Shown in pieces: positions 26,148-35,658 of a stretch of DNA of 64,000 nucleotides (positions are counted from its first letter, which is position 1; each line of letters opens with the position of its first letter). Under the pieces are notes generated by a model, which had not been told where the DNA came from, did no database searches, and saw only the letters and a program-made list of their open reading frames with translations. The position numbers and the translations under genes are program-made. Location: positions 169,084 to 233,083 of the forward strand of contig JANBVI010000078.1 in the NCBI GenBank assembly GCA_024239075.1, in the 5' to 3' direction. The DNA comes from Fischerella sp. CENA71. GTDB lineage: Bacteria; Cyanobacteriota; Cyanobacteriia; Cyanobacteriales; Nostocaceae.

Positions 26148-27181
26148 TTTGTAATTGATAATTGCCCCACAAGAGGGAAGTCACGCATTCAAAATATTTA
26201 AATTTCTTCGTTATGAATGGAAGCAACACTCTAAAATAAAAATCCAGATTTGATAAGAGTTATAACAAGTGTTGGTTCCCAGGAGTGATCATTTTCAACT
26301 TAACTTTATCATTCCTGAAAAAAAGGTTTAAAAAAGCTTTGTAATTTTTATAGTGTTTCATAAAAATTTTAATATAATGTGATTTGTTTAGGGGCTTATA
26401 GTTCTACAGGCCTAACGATATATTTGTATAATCAAAAAAGTTATATTAAATGATATTAATTATATGTTTTCGTTTCGACTCCAATCTTTAGTTTAATAAT
26501 TAAAATTAATTTATTACTAAGCTTAAGAAAATTTCTCTGGCTAACTATTCCATTACTAATACGCAATCAAAATTCATTAAAATTGTTTTATGTTTTTATA
26601 AGTTTAATTAATTTTTATTAAAATAATTAAATATTCTTTTGAACTTCAATTTCAGTTATAGTTTTAGCGGTTTATTTCTGCTAAAATTTGCTTTGAAAAA
26701 TATATTTTTTATATTAGTTGTTAGATTCTTTACAGAAACTTGTTAATATAGAACTACGATTATGTAAATACAAATATTTTGGTTTTTTAGCACTTTATAG
26801 TTATTTAAATTCTGTCAACAGACAAAATTATATGTCTAAAAGGATAGAATTTTCTCAGTGCTATACAAAACAGATTATTGTTGAAATATATTCAGTAAAA
26901 ATACGATCAGTAACCTGTAAATTCCTCATAATAACTTTGTATTAAAAATCTTCTTCTTTATAGAAACTTTAAAAAAAGATACCAGTAATAGCAGACAAAT
27001 CAATGTTAAATCTCATAAAATATGAATAACCAATTACACAACAACCTCTATTAATGTTCATCGTTAAGTTAGATTGAGCAAAAGCATCTTGTTAATATCA
27101 AAATAAAAACTTTGATTTAATCGCAATCTATCTATATTTAGGTATAAACTAGTCCTCAATTCATCCTTGTTTTGAAAGAAG
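26148..27181. other. AT-rich gene-poor kilobase
   Basis: About 1 kb of very AT-rich sequence with no convincing gene; the plus-strand open frame at 26718-26945 has no domain, no ribosome-binding site and AT-driven composition. It contrasts with the GC-richer flanks. An imperfect hairpin (AGGAGTGAT with ATCATTCCT) near 26.3 kb, with an A-run after it, might terminate the GNAT transcript. Confidence 0.6.
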
Positions 27182-27736
27182 ATGGATAGCGCAAAAAACC
27201 AACGCTATCAGACTGCTATGGTATCCACTTATTACCCGGACACAAGTTTTCTTGACTATATTGTCATGCGAGATGGAACTGAGCAATCCTGTGGCTCGGA
27301 TATCCTTACACAATTGTTGAGTAGAAAAGTTTTCATTGTTAACAGTCGAAGACGAAATGGTTTGATACTGTTTAAACGCTACCATACAGAGTTTGCTGGT
27401 CCAGGAGCAGCTGTCGGTGGCGATTATGATTGTGATTGTCAAAAAGTATTACCAATAGGAAATTTATCTTTATTAACTCCTGAAACAAATGAAGAGCGAC
27501 AGAAGGCTTATTTAATTAGGCGACAGTGGATTCGGCTCATCAAACAAATTACAGAAAACCCAGTTCCTAGTCAGCGAGTTCAAAAGATTCTTGATCAATT
27601 TGAACAATATTTTCCACTTGAGATGGTGGAAGATTTGCCAGATGAAGCATTTGCATTATTAGTGGGTGTTTTACCACAAACGGTTTCTATAGTACGCTGC
27701 TTAGGTAGTGATGTAGATAGTAGACTGATTTATTGA
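27182..27736 (+). CDS. Hypothetical protein, 184 aa
   Basis: I do not recognise a family with known function. The first 90 residues are variable (MVSTYYPDTSFLDYIVMRDGTEQSCG, Ser/Arg-rich), followed by a helical C-terminal domain (EERQKAYLIRRQWIRLIKQ, then QKILDQFEQYFPLEMVEDLPDEAFALLVGVLPQTVSIVRCL cut as QRVQKILDQFEQYF and LPDEAFALLVGVL). MVSTYY at codon 13 is a plausible alternative start. It follows an AT-rich gene-poor tract, which may point to acquisition. No membrane helix. Confidence 0.6.
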   Translation: MDSAKNQRYQTAMVSTYYPDTSFLDYIVMRDGTEQSCGSDILTQLLSRKVFIVNSRRRNGLILFKRYHTEFAGPGAAVGGDYDCDCQKVLPIGNLSLLTPETNEERQKAYLIRRQWIRLIKQITENPVPSQRVQKILDQFEQYFPLEMVEDLPDEAFALLVGVLPQTVSIVRCLGSDVDSRLIY

Positions 27737-27946
27737 GCTTGTTGAGATTTGAAGTCTGGAAAGCAGTTTGGAATTGGTTCAACACAAATTACAAAGACTG
27801 AACCGAATGCGGGATTTTGAATTTGTTTTATAACCGATTGTGCAGCTTCATAACCATAATTTAAAAATTTTATTTATTTCTACTTCACCTCTACTACAGG
27901 TAAACTCAAAATACTTGCCAATATGGCATACATAAGCAAACTCACT

Positions 27947-28621
27947 TCAGGGTAAGTTGCAAAATCGCCGGATTGACTGCCAAATTTCTGCTAGGACATT
28001 AGCTAAGGCGTGATCACTGTCTAATTCCACTAACTCTACCCAAGGACGTGATTTGGCAAAATCACGACTGGCTTGAATTGGGATAACCTGATCATTTTTT
28101 CCATGCAGGATGAGAGTCGGGATAGGGTGCTGTAATACTTCTTCTTGATACTGAGTCGCATCTGTGATGAAATCATAACTTAAAGGTAGCGATCGCTCTT
28201 CGCCATAGTGATAAACCATTAAATAGTTTTGTTGTTGCCAAAGTTGAACTTGTGTATCTCCTAACTGGGGTAGCCAGTGAGATAAAAAGCCAAAGGCGGG
28301 TGCTAGTAAAACGAGTCGCTGCACCTGGGGGTATTGCTGTGCTATGTAGGCTGCTGTTAAACCACCTAAACTCGAACCAATGAGAATTACTGGTGTAGCT
28401 TGAGATGAAGATGATTCTATATCTTGTTTCCCATCTGCTAAGATGATTGACCCTACTTGATGAATTTGGCGAGTAATTGTCAAGTGAGAAAAATCGCCAC
28501 AATTCAAATCAGGAATATTCAGCTTGATTTTGCATTCGGCAAAGCGATCGCGTATGTAGCGAGCTTTGGCAGAATGAGGGCTAGAAGCAAAACCATGAAG
28601 ATAGATAAACTGGTTCACCAT
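27947..28621 (-). CDS. YqiA/UPF0227-type alpha/beta-hydrolase (esterase)
   Basis: Small esterase-like alpha/beta-hydrolase. It opens with FIYLHGFASSPHSAKARYIRDRF and has the nucleophile elbow GSSLGG (in ILIGSSLGGLTAAYIAQQYP), the acidic residue in LILHGKNDQVIP and the C-terminal histidine of LDSDHALANVL. I chose the ATG at 28621 (224 residues) because homologues start with the beta strand leading to HGF; the open frame up to 28765 adds a hydrophobic, unlikely leader. Cytosolic; substrate unknown. Confidence 0.85.
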   Translation of the reverse strand: MVNQFIYLHGFASSPHSAKARYIRDRFAECKIKLNIPDLNCGDFSHLTITRQIHQVGSIILADGKQDIESSSSQATPVILIGSSLGGLTAAYIAQQYPQVQRLVLLAPAFGFLSHWLPQLGDTQVQLWQQQNYLMVYHYGEERSLPLSYDFITDATQYQEEVLQHPIPTLILHGKNDQVIPIQASRDFAKSRPWVELVELDSDHALANVLAEIWQSIRRFCNLP

Positions 28622-28811
28622 CAAGCTTTTATGGGGATTTGGGACAAAACAATTAAAAATTGGGAATAAGAGAAAACAGACAAGGGAAATGGGGAGAATT
28701 ACTATAATGACCATTAACCCTTGACTATTGTACAGACGCGTAGACGCTCCTAAGAGCGGCTTCAAGGTAAGAGTATAATCGCGTCTCTACCATTGACCAA
28801 CAAACTAACAA

Positions 28812-30191
28812 TTACCGCATTGTGACAAATTCTTCAGCTGCTGTGGGATGAATACCAACGGTGGCGTCAAAATCTTTTTTGGTTCCGCCCATGTTAACAG
28901 CGATCGCCACACCTTGAATTATCTCACCTGCATTTTCTCCTACCATGTGAGCACCTAAAACTTTGTCAGTTTTGGCATCTACTACCAATTTCATCATGGT
29001 TCTTTCTTGAGCGCCCGTTAAACTGTGAAATAAAGGACGGAAACGAGTGCGGTATATTTTGACTCCATCATCACCGAGCTTTTCGCAGGCTTGCGCTTCT
29101 GTGAGACCAACTGTTGCTGCTTCAGGTGTAGAAAACACAGCTGTCGGGACATTTTCGTGACTAAATACCCGGCGATGACCACCAAATTCACTATCTGCAA
29201 ACGCTCGCCCTTCACCAATGGCGACAGGGGTTAAATTCATCCGATCAGTAACATCACCGACGGCAAAAATATTTGCTTGCGAAGTTTGACTGTATTCATT
29301 CACAGCGATCGCATCCATTGTGCTATATCCGGGGCCTTCGATAGCACCACAACATGTTGCTACTCCAGCCTGTTCCAGGCCTAACCCTTCCACATTGGGG
29401 GCGCGGCCAGTTGCTACCAAAAACACATCAGCAATTACAGATTCTGCTTGATTTCCAGACAAATTGATTTTGTAACCTTCCGGGACTTTTTCCACTGTTT
29501 CCACAACATGATTCTGGATAATTTTAATCCCGTGGTTGGTCATCCCTTCTTGAATATTAGTACGAATGTCTTCATCAAAACCATTGAGGATGAGGTCTTT
29601 ACGGACAATTTGAGTAACTTCGCATCCCAAACCACGCATAATGCAAGCAAACTCTGTGCCAATATAACCAGCACCAATAACCACTATGTGCTTAGGTTTT
29701 TCTTGGAGATGAAACATTTCGTCGGAAACGATACCATATTCCATCCCCGGTAAATCAGGTTTGACGGGACGACCACCAACAGCAATTAAAATTTTATCGG
29801 CAGTAACTTTACGCCCATCAACTTCGATAGTGTGCGGATCTAAAAGAGTTGCACGACTAGGAATAAGTTCTACCCCAGCTTTTTCCAAGAAACCAATATG
29901 TAGATGGGAAAGTCGATTGACTTCCTTATCAATCGCTGTAATAAAATATTCCCAGTCTAAATCTGCTTCGCCTACCTTCCAACCGTACCCTGCTGCATCA
30001 TGGAATAATGCTGGAAAATGGGAACTATAGACCATTAATTTTTTAGGAATGCAGCCACGGATCACACAAGTACCACCAACTAAACTTTCTTCGGCGATCG
30101 CCACTTTTGCTCCGTAGCTAGCAGCACGCTTAGAAGCTGCTAATCCTCCAGAACCAGCACCAATGACAAACAGGTCGTAATCGTAGGTCAT
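28812..30191 (-). CDS. gor: Glutathione-disulfide reductase
   Basis: FAD-dependent NAD(P)H enzyme that reduces oxidised glutathione. MTYDYDLFVIGAGSGGLAA begins the FAD-binding site, the redox-active disulfide is GGTCVIRGCIPKK, the NADPH site is IVVIGAGYIGTEFACIM, and the C-terminal dimer domain ends GIHPTAAEEFVT with the conserved His-Pro near the flavin of the partner subunit. About 459 residues from the ATG at 30191, the family size; seven upstream codons to 30212 are less likely. Cytosolic; oxidative-stress defence. Confidence 0.95.
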   Translation of the reverse strand: MTYDYDLFVIGAGSGGLAASKRAASYGAKVAIAEESLVGGTCVIRGCIPKKLMVYSSHFPALFHDAAGYGWKVGEADLDWEYFITAIDKEVNRLSHLHIGFLEKAGVELIPSRATLLDPHTIEVDGRKVTADKILIAVGGRPVKPDLPGMEYGIVSDEMFHLQEKPKHIVVIGAGYIGTEFACIMRGLGCEVTQIVRKDLILNGFDEDIRTNIQEGMTNHGIKIIQNHVVETVEKVPEGYKINLSGNQAESVIADVFLVATGRAPNVEGLGLEQAGVATCCGAIEGPGYSTMDAIAVNEYSQTSQANIFAVGDVTDRMNLTPVAIGEGRAFADSEFGGHRRVFSHENVPTAVFSTPEAATVGLTEAQACEKLGDDGVKIYRTRFRPLFHSLTGAQERTMMKLVVDAKTDKVLGAHMVGENAGEIIQGVAIAVNMGGTKKDFDATVGIHPTAAEEFVTMR

Positions 30192-30741
30192 AAATTTAGA
30201 TATCTTTTGCAAAAAATAAAATTTGATACCAATTTACCAACGAAAAAGAGAGAAATTTCATCAAGGTAAAGTGGTATTTAGGACAAGAACGTTTGACAAA
30301 ACACGTTCCAAATTACCCTCAACTATTATTTTGATCCTAGCTTGCTCATTCAAATCATAAAAGCTAACGGGAATCCCATTATGTAGCTGGGATGGGAGAC
30401 AAGGGAGAAGAAATTCTCTTGAGTGCAAGGATTTGGATAACTGAATATAAGCTGTTAAGGCCGTGTTTATGAGTCTTAGAATAACCACAGAGCCGACATT
30501 CCATTGCTCAAGCAAAGTGATAATTGATTCTTTACTTTACCAAACTCACATCATTTTGACGCACTACCTACTTTAATATGTCAGTAAGCAGAGTAATTCA
30601 TCTTTAATCTGAGGTGTTTGGGAGCATGGCTTAACAGAATCAGCAGCTACGCTCTAACAAATTTTTCGTAAGAGAATTTAGGAAATTTTTCAAGTAAAAA
30701 AGTTTTAACAAAAATATTAACTAACAAGTGGAGTCAAGAAA
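30192..30741. other. Intergenic region between divergent genes
   Basis: No gene seen in about 550 bp upstream of gor and of the SDR gene. The minus-strand open frame at 30261-30515 lacks domain or ribosome-binding signals. Promoters for both flanking genes are expected here. Confidence 0.6.
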
Positions 30742-32379
30742 TTGAAACCTAAGTTTGACTCGTTAGTAGTGCATGGTACCAACAAAGCTGAAATCATTAG
30801 AAGCATACAGCAACTAGTGCCACCTGGTTCAGCCACTCCTGAAGATCCTACAGTGCTTGCGACTTTGCAGACCCTCACAGCAGAGCTGATTCAAGCATAT
30901 ATGGCAGAAGGCAAATTGCAAGCAGATCCTTTTGCCAACGTACACGAGCGCAGGATTCACCTGTATCAAGCCGAAGTTAAAAAACAACTTCAAGGAAAAG
31001 TAGTGCTTGTAACTGGAGGCGAGGGTTGTGTCGGCAGCCATCTAGTAAAGAAACTTATCGAGCTTGGTACACGACATGTGGTTTCAGTAGACAAAGCACG
31101 ATGTTCTAACTCTTTAGAACTCAAACCGATTGGGAAACACACAGCATCACTTACACTATATGCAGCTGATGTACGCAATTACGATGCTCTCACACATATA
31201 TTTGGTATTGAGAAGCCAGATATCGTTTTTCACCTAGCAGCCCAACGCCTGCCTTGGCTCGCAGAGATTCAAATTCGAGAAACGGTTACGACTAGTATCT
31301 TTGGTACGCAAAATATTATTCAACTTTGTGAAAGCTTTGGAGTGCAGCAATGCATTTTCTCCTCAACGGGCAAGGCGTCTAGGTATTTTACAACTGAAGT
31401 TTATGCAGCCTCGAAGAAATTCTGTGAGTGGCAATTTGCCCAAGCGGCATCTGAAGGTAAAGTCACTTATGGAATGGTACGCTTTACTCATATGCTGGAA
31501 AACAGCTCGTTTTGTCAGCAAATAGACGATAAGATCCAGCAAAATAAAATTGTCAATGTTCATGCTCCTGAGCGTTATGTAACCGCTCAAAATGTTAGCG
31601 AAGCTATACACCTGTTACTGAATGCAATCGTGTTATCTCAGCCTGGTAGCCTACGATTTCTTACAGTACGTAATCTAGGCTGGCCTACAGAAACTTTAGA
31701 AGTGGCACTATATAAAATAATTCAGTCTGGCAAACAGCTTCCGATTTATTTTCAAGGACTGATACCAGGATATAAAGAGCATTTTTTTCTTGGTCATCTT
31801 AACTGTAGTAAACCAACTGAAATTAATCTCCTTGCTAATGTGCTGGAGCCACAATTTATCGATGGTTATGGAGATATGTTTATTGGAGAAATAGCACCCT
31901 TTTCTCCACAACTACTGGCTAAATATTTAGCAGTTTTACAAACCTTGATAGATGTGCCTTTTTTACCAGAGATTCAAATAAAACAGTGTCTGGGGAAAGG
32001 AGTAGGGGAGATAGCTAGTTCCATTTTTTCCCAAGCATCTCCACAGACACTCTTGAAAATTTTAAAGTGGGGAGTTAACTTAAAATCTTTGTCAGCCGAA
32101 GAAATTTCTATACATGTCTATCGAGACATTCTAGAACTATTAGTTCAAGGTTTGTATGGAAGACTAAACAAAGAGATTTTGATTCATGCCCAAATGACCC
32201 CGAATAAATTTGATGAGTTAATTGAGATACTAGCAAACTTATCTTCTATCCCAGAAGAGATTGCGTATCTACAGGCAGTGTCCCGAAATGTCAGAGATTT
32301 TGATGGGATCAAAAGCAGCATAAACGCACCTTATTTGCTAACAAACACTAATAACGGGGTCATTCTGCCGAATACGTAA
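30742..32379 (+). CDS. NAD-dependent epimerase/dehydratase with N- and C-terminal extensions
   Basis: A 545-residue protein of the extended SDR class. After about 80 helical residues, the Rossmann motif VVLVTGGEGCVGSHLVKKL (about 86-104) and DVRNYDALTHIFGIEKPDIVFHLAA are typical of FlaA1/CapD-like polysaccharide enzymes; the catalytic Tyr-Lys pair is in EVYAASKKF (about 217-225). The region beyond about 390 is helical and unassigned. Likely substrate is a UDP-sugar, which I cannot specify. Start is TTG with GTGGAG upstream. No glycosyltransferase genes adjoin it. Confidence 0.75.
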   Translation: MKPKFDSLVVHGTNKAEIIRSIQQLVPPGSATPEDPTVLATLQTLTAELIQAYMAEGKLQADPFANVHERRIHLYQAEVKKQLQGKVVLVTGGEGCVGSHLVKKLIELGTRHVVSVDKARCSNSLELKPIGKHTASLTLYAADVRNYDALTHIFGIEKPDIVFHLAAQRLPWLAEIQIRETVTTSIFGTQNIIQLCESFGVQQCIFSSTGKASRYFTTEVYAASKKFCEWQFAQAASEGKVTYGMVRFTHMLENSSFCQQIDDKIQQNKIVNVHAPERYVTAQNVSEAIHLLLNAIVLSQPGSLRFLTVRNLGWPTETLEVALYKIIQSGKQLPIYFQGLIPGYKEHFFLGHLNCSKPTEINLLANVLEPQFIDGYGDMFIGEIAPFSPQLLAKYLAVLQTLIDVPFLPEIQIKQCLGKGVGEIASSIFSQASPQTLLKILKWGVNLKSLSAEEISIHVYRDILELLVQGLYGRLNKEILIHAQMTPNKFDELIEILANLSSIPEEIAYLQAVSRNVRDFDGIKSSINAPYLLTNTNNGVILPNT

Positions 32380-32397
32380 ATATATATATAATTGTCA

Positions 32398-33795
32398 TCA
32401 ATGATCTTGTGGTTTTAGCCTGTACCAGCCAAACCAGTGACGAACCGCTAACCAAACTGCGGAAAGAAAACCAGCTAAACTGAGTGTTAATCCACTGTAC
32501 GATACTAATAATCCAAACACGGGTAGCACAGCGCCAGCAATAGTACAAATCACCGCAGCCAAGGAAGCCCGAACATTTGTACTCAGTCCCCAACTTAATA
32601 CTAGTAAAACCAGAGAAATCAAAGTCCAAGCAAACTGGGGACTCATGACACGACTAGTGTAAGTTAAAGCCAATAGACAGGCAAAGAATATGCCACCAGC
32701 AACAGCAATATTTTTTAAATTTATAGGAATAGATAAATATAGCAATAATATCCACCATAAAAATATTGCTGGTGCTAGCAATAATAGGCGTGGAAGCACA
32801 CCCGTATTACGAATAGGGTTAGTATTTGTAAACACACCAAATGGATTTCTGACAGAAACATTATCGTCAAATACCCAAGTGAAACGGGTACTTTCTCCTT
32901 CGCCTGCGATTTCCGTTGGTACAATACCACTAGCAAAATCAGCCCCTGGAAAGTTAGCAGTGGCTACCAAGCGAAAATTTTGGAGTAATTGTCCATTAGC
33001 ACTATAAACCCAGCGTGACCCTCCTTGAGTTTTATAGGTAACTCGAAAGCTGGTTTCTTCCCCTGGTTGAAGACGGAAAGGAAAACCATAGTCACCTGGA
33101 TTGGTTTGTTGCAGTCTGTTACCGTCACGCTCTACTTTATAGTTGGAAAGTAGCGAATAACCGTTAGGTGGTGGTGTTTCAAAGAAAAAACTATCAATAT
33201 CTTTGAGTTGATTAACTACTTTATAGTCAGCTGTATAGTCTACGCGATATGTGGCACGGCGATTTTGCACATCAGGAGTTTGATCAATTTTGACTTGAAT
33301 TTGCGAACCAGCTAGCGTCAGGTAGCGATTTTCTTCTCGCGTCTCATTGACTTTAACAATTTTGCCGTTAACTTGGGTGGTGTAACTGTAGGGTACTTGC
33401 ACTACATAACGTATTTGCGGTGCGATTTGTTCTAGTCTGTCACCAGCAACACTTTCCGCTATTTGTGCTACTTTTGCTTGTTCCCAGTGGTGATATCTGT
33501 TACTCAAAGTTGAGCAAAGAAAAAATCCTCCGATTAATAAAATTAAAATTAGAGTTAAGTGTGGTAATCCTGATAAGATTTGCGAATAACGAATTGCCCA
33601 TTCATCAATGAAATTTGCCTGTTCTGCTTGATTACGACGCAGGGAGAAATTGAGCAAAGCGATCGCAATTCCTAAAGCAATAACTATAAGTACTAGTAAC
33701 AGCGAACCTTTGAGGATATGAGTTCCAAACTGCATCAGTTCGGTAGGATGCGTAAGATCAGGTATTCCCGGAATACCTTGAGCTTGTTCTGGCAT
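32398..33795 (-). CDS. Polytopic membrane protein with large exposed domain
   Basis: A 465-residue protein I do not recognise. It has two helices near the N-terminus (about 30-50 and 78-97), a large extracytoplasmic-looking beta-rich domain (about 105-325, with LAGSQIQVKIDQTPDVQNRRATYRVDY cut as TYRVDYTADYKV and LQPGEETSFRVTYKT), then about five further helices (about 335-455). The layout recalls CreD-type inner-membrane proteins, but similarity in sequence is not clear. It converges with the SDR gene, with 18 bp between stops. Confidence 0.65.
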   Translation of the reverse strand: MPEQAQGIPGIPDLTHPTELMQFGTHILKGSLLLVLIVIALGIAIALLNFSLRRNQAEQANFIDEWAIRYSQILSGLPHLTLILILLIGGFFLCSTLSNRYHHWEQAKVAQIAESVAGDRLEQIAPQIRYVVQVPYSYTTQVNGKIVKVNETREENRYLTLAGSQIQVKIDQTPDVQNRRATYRVDYTADYKVVNQLKDIDSFFFETPPPNGYSLLSNYKVERDGNRLQQTNPGDYGFPFRLQPGEETSFRVTYKTQGGSRWVYSANGQLLQNFRLVATANFPGADFASGIVPTEIAGEGESTRFTWVFDDNVSVRNPFGVFTNTNPIRNTGVLPRLLLLAPAIFLWWILLLYLSIPINLKNIAVAGGIFFACLLALTYTSRVMSPQFAWTLISLVLLVLSWGLSTNVRASLAAVICTIAGAVLPVFGLLVSYSGLTLSLAGFLSAVWLAVRHWFGWYRLKPQDH

Positions 33796-33903
33796 AAGAG
33801 AATTTTCGGAGAATGTGAATCATCAGACTGATAATATCTCTCGGAAGTTTCTTACTTTTGATAAATCTATTTCTATAGATAGATGTTGTAAATCTTGCTT
33901 CTT

Positions 33904-34239
33904 TTACTCTTCTAATAATTTCTGCATGAGTTGATAAATATCGCCTTTATCACCCTCTTTTCGTAGTCCTACGCCAACTACTAAAACTACCACCTTCTCA
34001 AGCTCTACTTTATAAATAATTCTGTAACGTTGACCTACAGCCCTAACACTACGATATCCCTTGAGCTTGTCAACTAAAGGTTTACCCTGTTTTTCTGGAT
34101 CTGTTTTGAGCTTATCTATGCGATCGCTTAAAGCTTGCTGTTGACGTTTATCTTTAACACCACCTAGCATCTCCAAAGCTAGTGGTGTTAATTCAATAGC
34201 ATACTCTGTGTTAGAACTTTGTGGAGTCTCAGAGTCCAA
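33904..34239 (-). CDS. RelE/ParE-family toxin
   Basis: A 111-residue toxin with the RelE/ParE fold: YAIELTPLALEMLGGVKDKR (alpha-1), DRIDKLKTDPEKQGKPLVDKLKGYRSVRAVGQRYRIIYKV in shorter blocks (LKGYRSVRAVGQRYRIIYKV strands) and a final VVLVVGVGLRKEGDKGDIY. RelE-type toxins cleave mRNA on the ribosome; ParE types act on gyrase; the basic YRSVR and RYRI residues favour the RelE/YoeB side but this is inference. It overlaps the upstream antitoxin by 11 bp. Confidence 0.9.
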   Translation of the reverse strand: MDSETPQSSNTEYAIELTPLALEMLGGVKDKRQQQALSDRIDKLKTDPEKQGKPLVDKLKGYRSVRAVGQRYRIIYKVELEKVVVLVVGVGLRKEGDKGDIYQLMQKLLEE

Positions 34240-34492
34240 GCTTTGCTTTCGCTTCCTCCCAGGTAATAGTTTCTCCCTGTTCTGCTTGAGCGATACTTGC
34301 CTCTAAACGTTCAGCAAATTGTTGATCTGCAAAAATACATAATGTTTCTAGTATAGATTCATACTGTTCGAAACTAAGTGCAGCCATTACTGGTTTACCG
34401 TGTTTGGTGATGATTACTGGTTCACTTTCCAATTGATCTGGCAAATCTAATAAATTTTGCCTAGCTTCGGTAATTGTTAGATATTTTGTCAT
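34229..34492 (-). CDS. Phd/YefM-family antitoxin
   Basis: An 87-residue antitoxin. The N-terminal DNA-binding Phd/YefM domain is clear (YLTITEARQNLLDLPDQL, EPVIITKHGKPVMAALSFEQYESIL); the acidic C-terminal tail (ASIAQAEQGETITWEEAKAKLGL) would wrap the toxin. It is the first gene of the pair and overlaps the toxin by 11 bp. Two TGTACA hexamers 15 bp upstream of the ATG match the YefM operator type. Confidence 0.92.
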   Translation of the reverse strand: MTKYLTITEARQNLLDLPDQLESEPVIITKHGKPVMAALSFEQYESILETLCIFADQQFAERLEASIAQAEQGETITWEEAKAKLGL

Positions 34493-34506
34493 TATAGTTA
34501 ATTAAA

Positions 34507-34524
34507 TGTACAGTAAAATGTACA
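34507..34524 (-). promoter_or_regulatory. YefM-type operator of the toxin-antitoxin pair
   Basis: TGTACA occurs at 34507-34512 and 34519-34524, centre to centre 12 bp, 15 bp upstream of the antitoxin ATG. In E. coli yefM-yoeB the operator carries two TGTACA cores 12 bp apart. It is therefore a strong candidate for negative autoregulation by the antitoxin/toxin complex. Confidence 0.7.
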
Positions 34525-34659
34525 CTTTTATTCTACACATAATAAATTGTTCTGTTTTGCTCTTTCCTCTGTTGTCCTGTGCAGTTTAAATTCAAAATTA
34601 GCGATCGCTCTACCTGTTTACGCTACATTGACAAATGCAAGCACGCGGAGGAACAAGTC

Positions 34660-35658
34660 ATGAAAGCAGTATTAATGACAGCACCCGGAAATCCTGAAGT
34701 TCTGCAACTACAAGATGTCACAAATCCTGGTGTTCCTGTTGGTGAAACTGAGCTTTTGATACACTTAAGAGCAGCTGGTGTTAACCCGATTGATACTAAA
34801 CTTCGCAAACGTGGCACTTTCTACCCCGATCAAATGCCTGCTATTTTAGGGTGTGATGGTGCGGGTGTAGTTGAAGCAGTCGGTGCTGGTGTCAAAAATT
34901 TCAGCGTTGGTGATGAAGTATATTTTTGCAATGGTGGGTTGGGCGCACACCAAGGTAATTATGCTGAATATACTACAATCGATGAGCGTTTTGCTGCCCA
35001 CAAACCGAAATCTGTCTCGTTTGCAGTCGCCGCCGCCGCACCTTTAGTATTAATTACTGCTTGGGAAGCTTTATATGAACGAGGAAGATTAGAACCAGGC
35101 GATCGCGTCTTAATTCATGCTGGTGCTGGTGGTGTTGGCCATGTAGCAATTCAGCTAGCTAAACTTAAAGGTGCTGATGTCTGCACAACAGTCAGTTCTC
35201 AAGAAAAAGCAAATTTTGTCAAACAACTCGGTGCAGATTATCCGATTTTCTATAAACAAACAGATTTTGTCCAAGCAGCTTTAGATTGGACTGGTGGCGA
35301 AGGTGTAGATTTAGCTTTTGATACTGTAGGTGGAGAAACTTTTCACCAAACCTTCCCAGCAGTAAGGATGTATGGTGATATCGTGACGATTTTAGAACCA
35401 AATGCTAATACTGTTTGGAGAACTGCCAGAAACCGTAATCTTCGTATTGGTTTAGAATTAATGCTCATACCGATGGCGGAAGGGATGGTAGAAGCGCAAC
35501 AGCACCAAGCAGAAATATTAACAGAGTGTGCTAAATATATTGATGCAGGTAAGTTGAAGATTCATGTAAGTCATGAGTTACCGTTAGCAGAAGCAGCAAA
35601 AGCCCACCAGTTAATTGAATCTGGTTCAACGACGGGTAAGATTGTTTTGGTGTTTTGA
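34660..35658 (+). CDS. Zinc-independent NAD(P)H:quinone oxidoreductase-like protein
   Basis: MDR-superfamily reductase of about 332 residues: GroES-like N-terminal domain (MKAVLMTAPGNPEVLQLQDV; GVNPIDTKLRKRG), nucleotide-binding AGAGGVGHVAIQLAKLKGA (about 148-166), and C-terminal GKLKIHVSHELPLAEAAKAHQLIESGSTTGKIVL cut as LPLAEAAKAHQLIESG. No zinc-binding cysteines are seen, as in quinone reductases (Qor). I use the ATG at 34660, preceded by GGAGGA, not the earlier in-frame codon at 34579. It lies divergently from the toxin-antitoxin genes. Confidence 0.9.
   Translation: MKAVLMTAPGNPEVLQLQDVTNPGVPVGETELLIHLRAAGVNPIDTKLRKRGTFYPDQMPAILGCDGAGVVEAVGAGVKNFSVGDEVYFCNGGLGAHQGNYAEYTTIDERFAAHKPKSVSFAVAAAAPLVLITAWEALYERGRLEPGDRVLIHAGAGGVGHVAIQLAKLKGADVCTTVSSQEKANFVKQLGADYPIFYKQTDFVQAALDWTGGEGVDLAFDTVGGETFHQTFPAVRMYGDIVTILEPNANTVWRTARNRNLRIGLELMLIPMAEGMVEAQQHQAEILTECAKYIDAGKLKIHVSHELPLAEAAKAHQLIESGSTTGKIVLVF

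Noticed and set aside
26718-26945. 75-residue open frame in the AT-rich tract
   Set aside because: No domain, no ribosome-binding site, composition dictated by AT richness.
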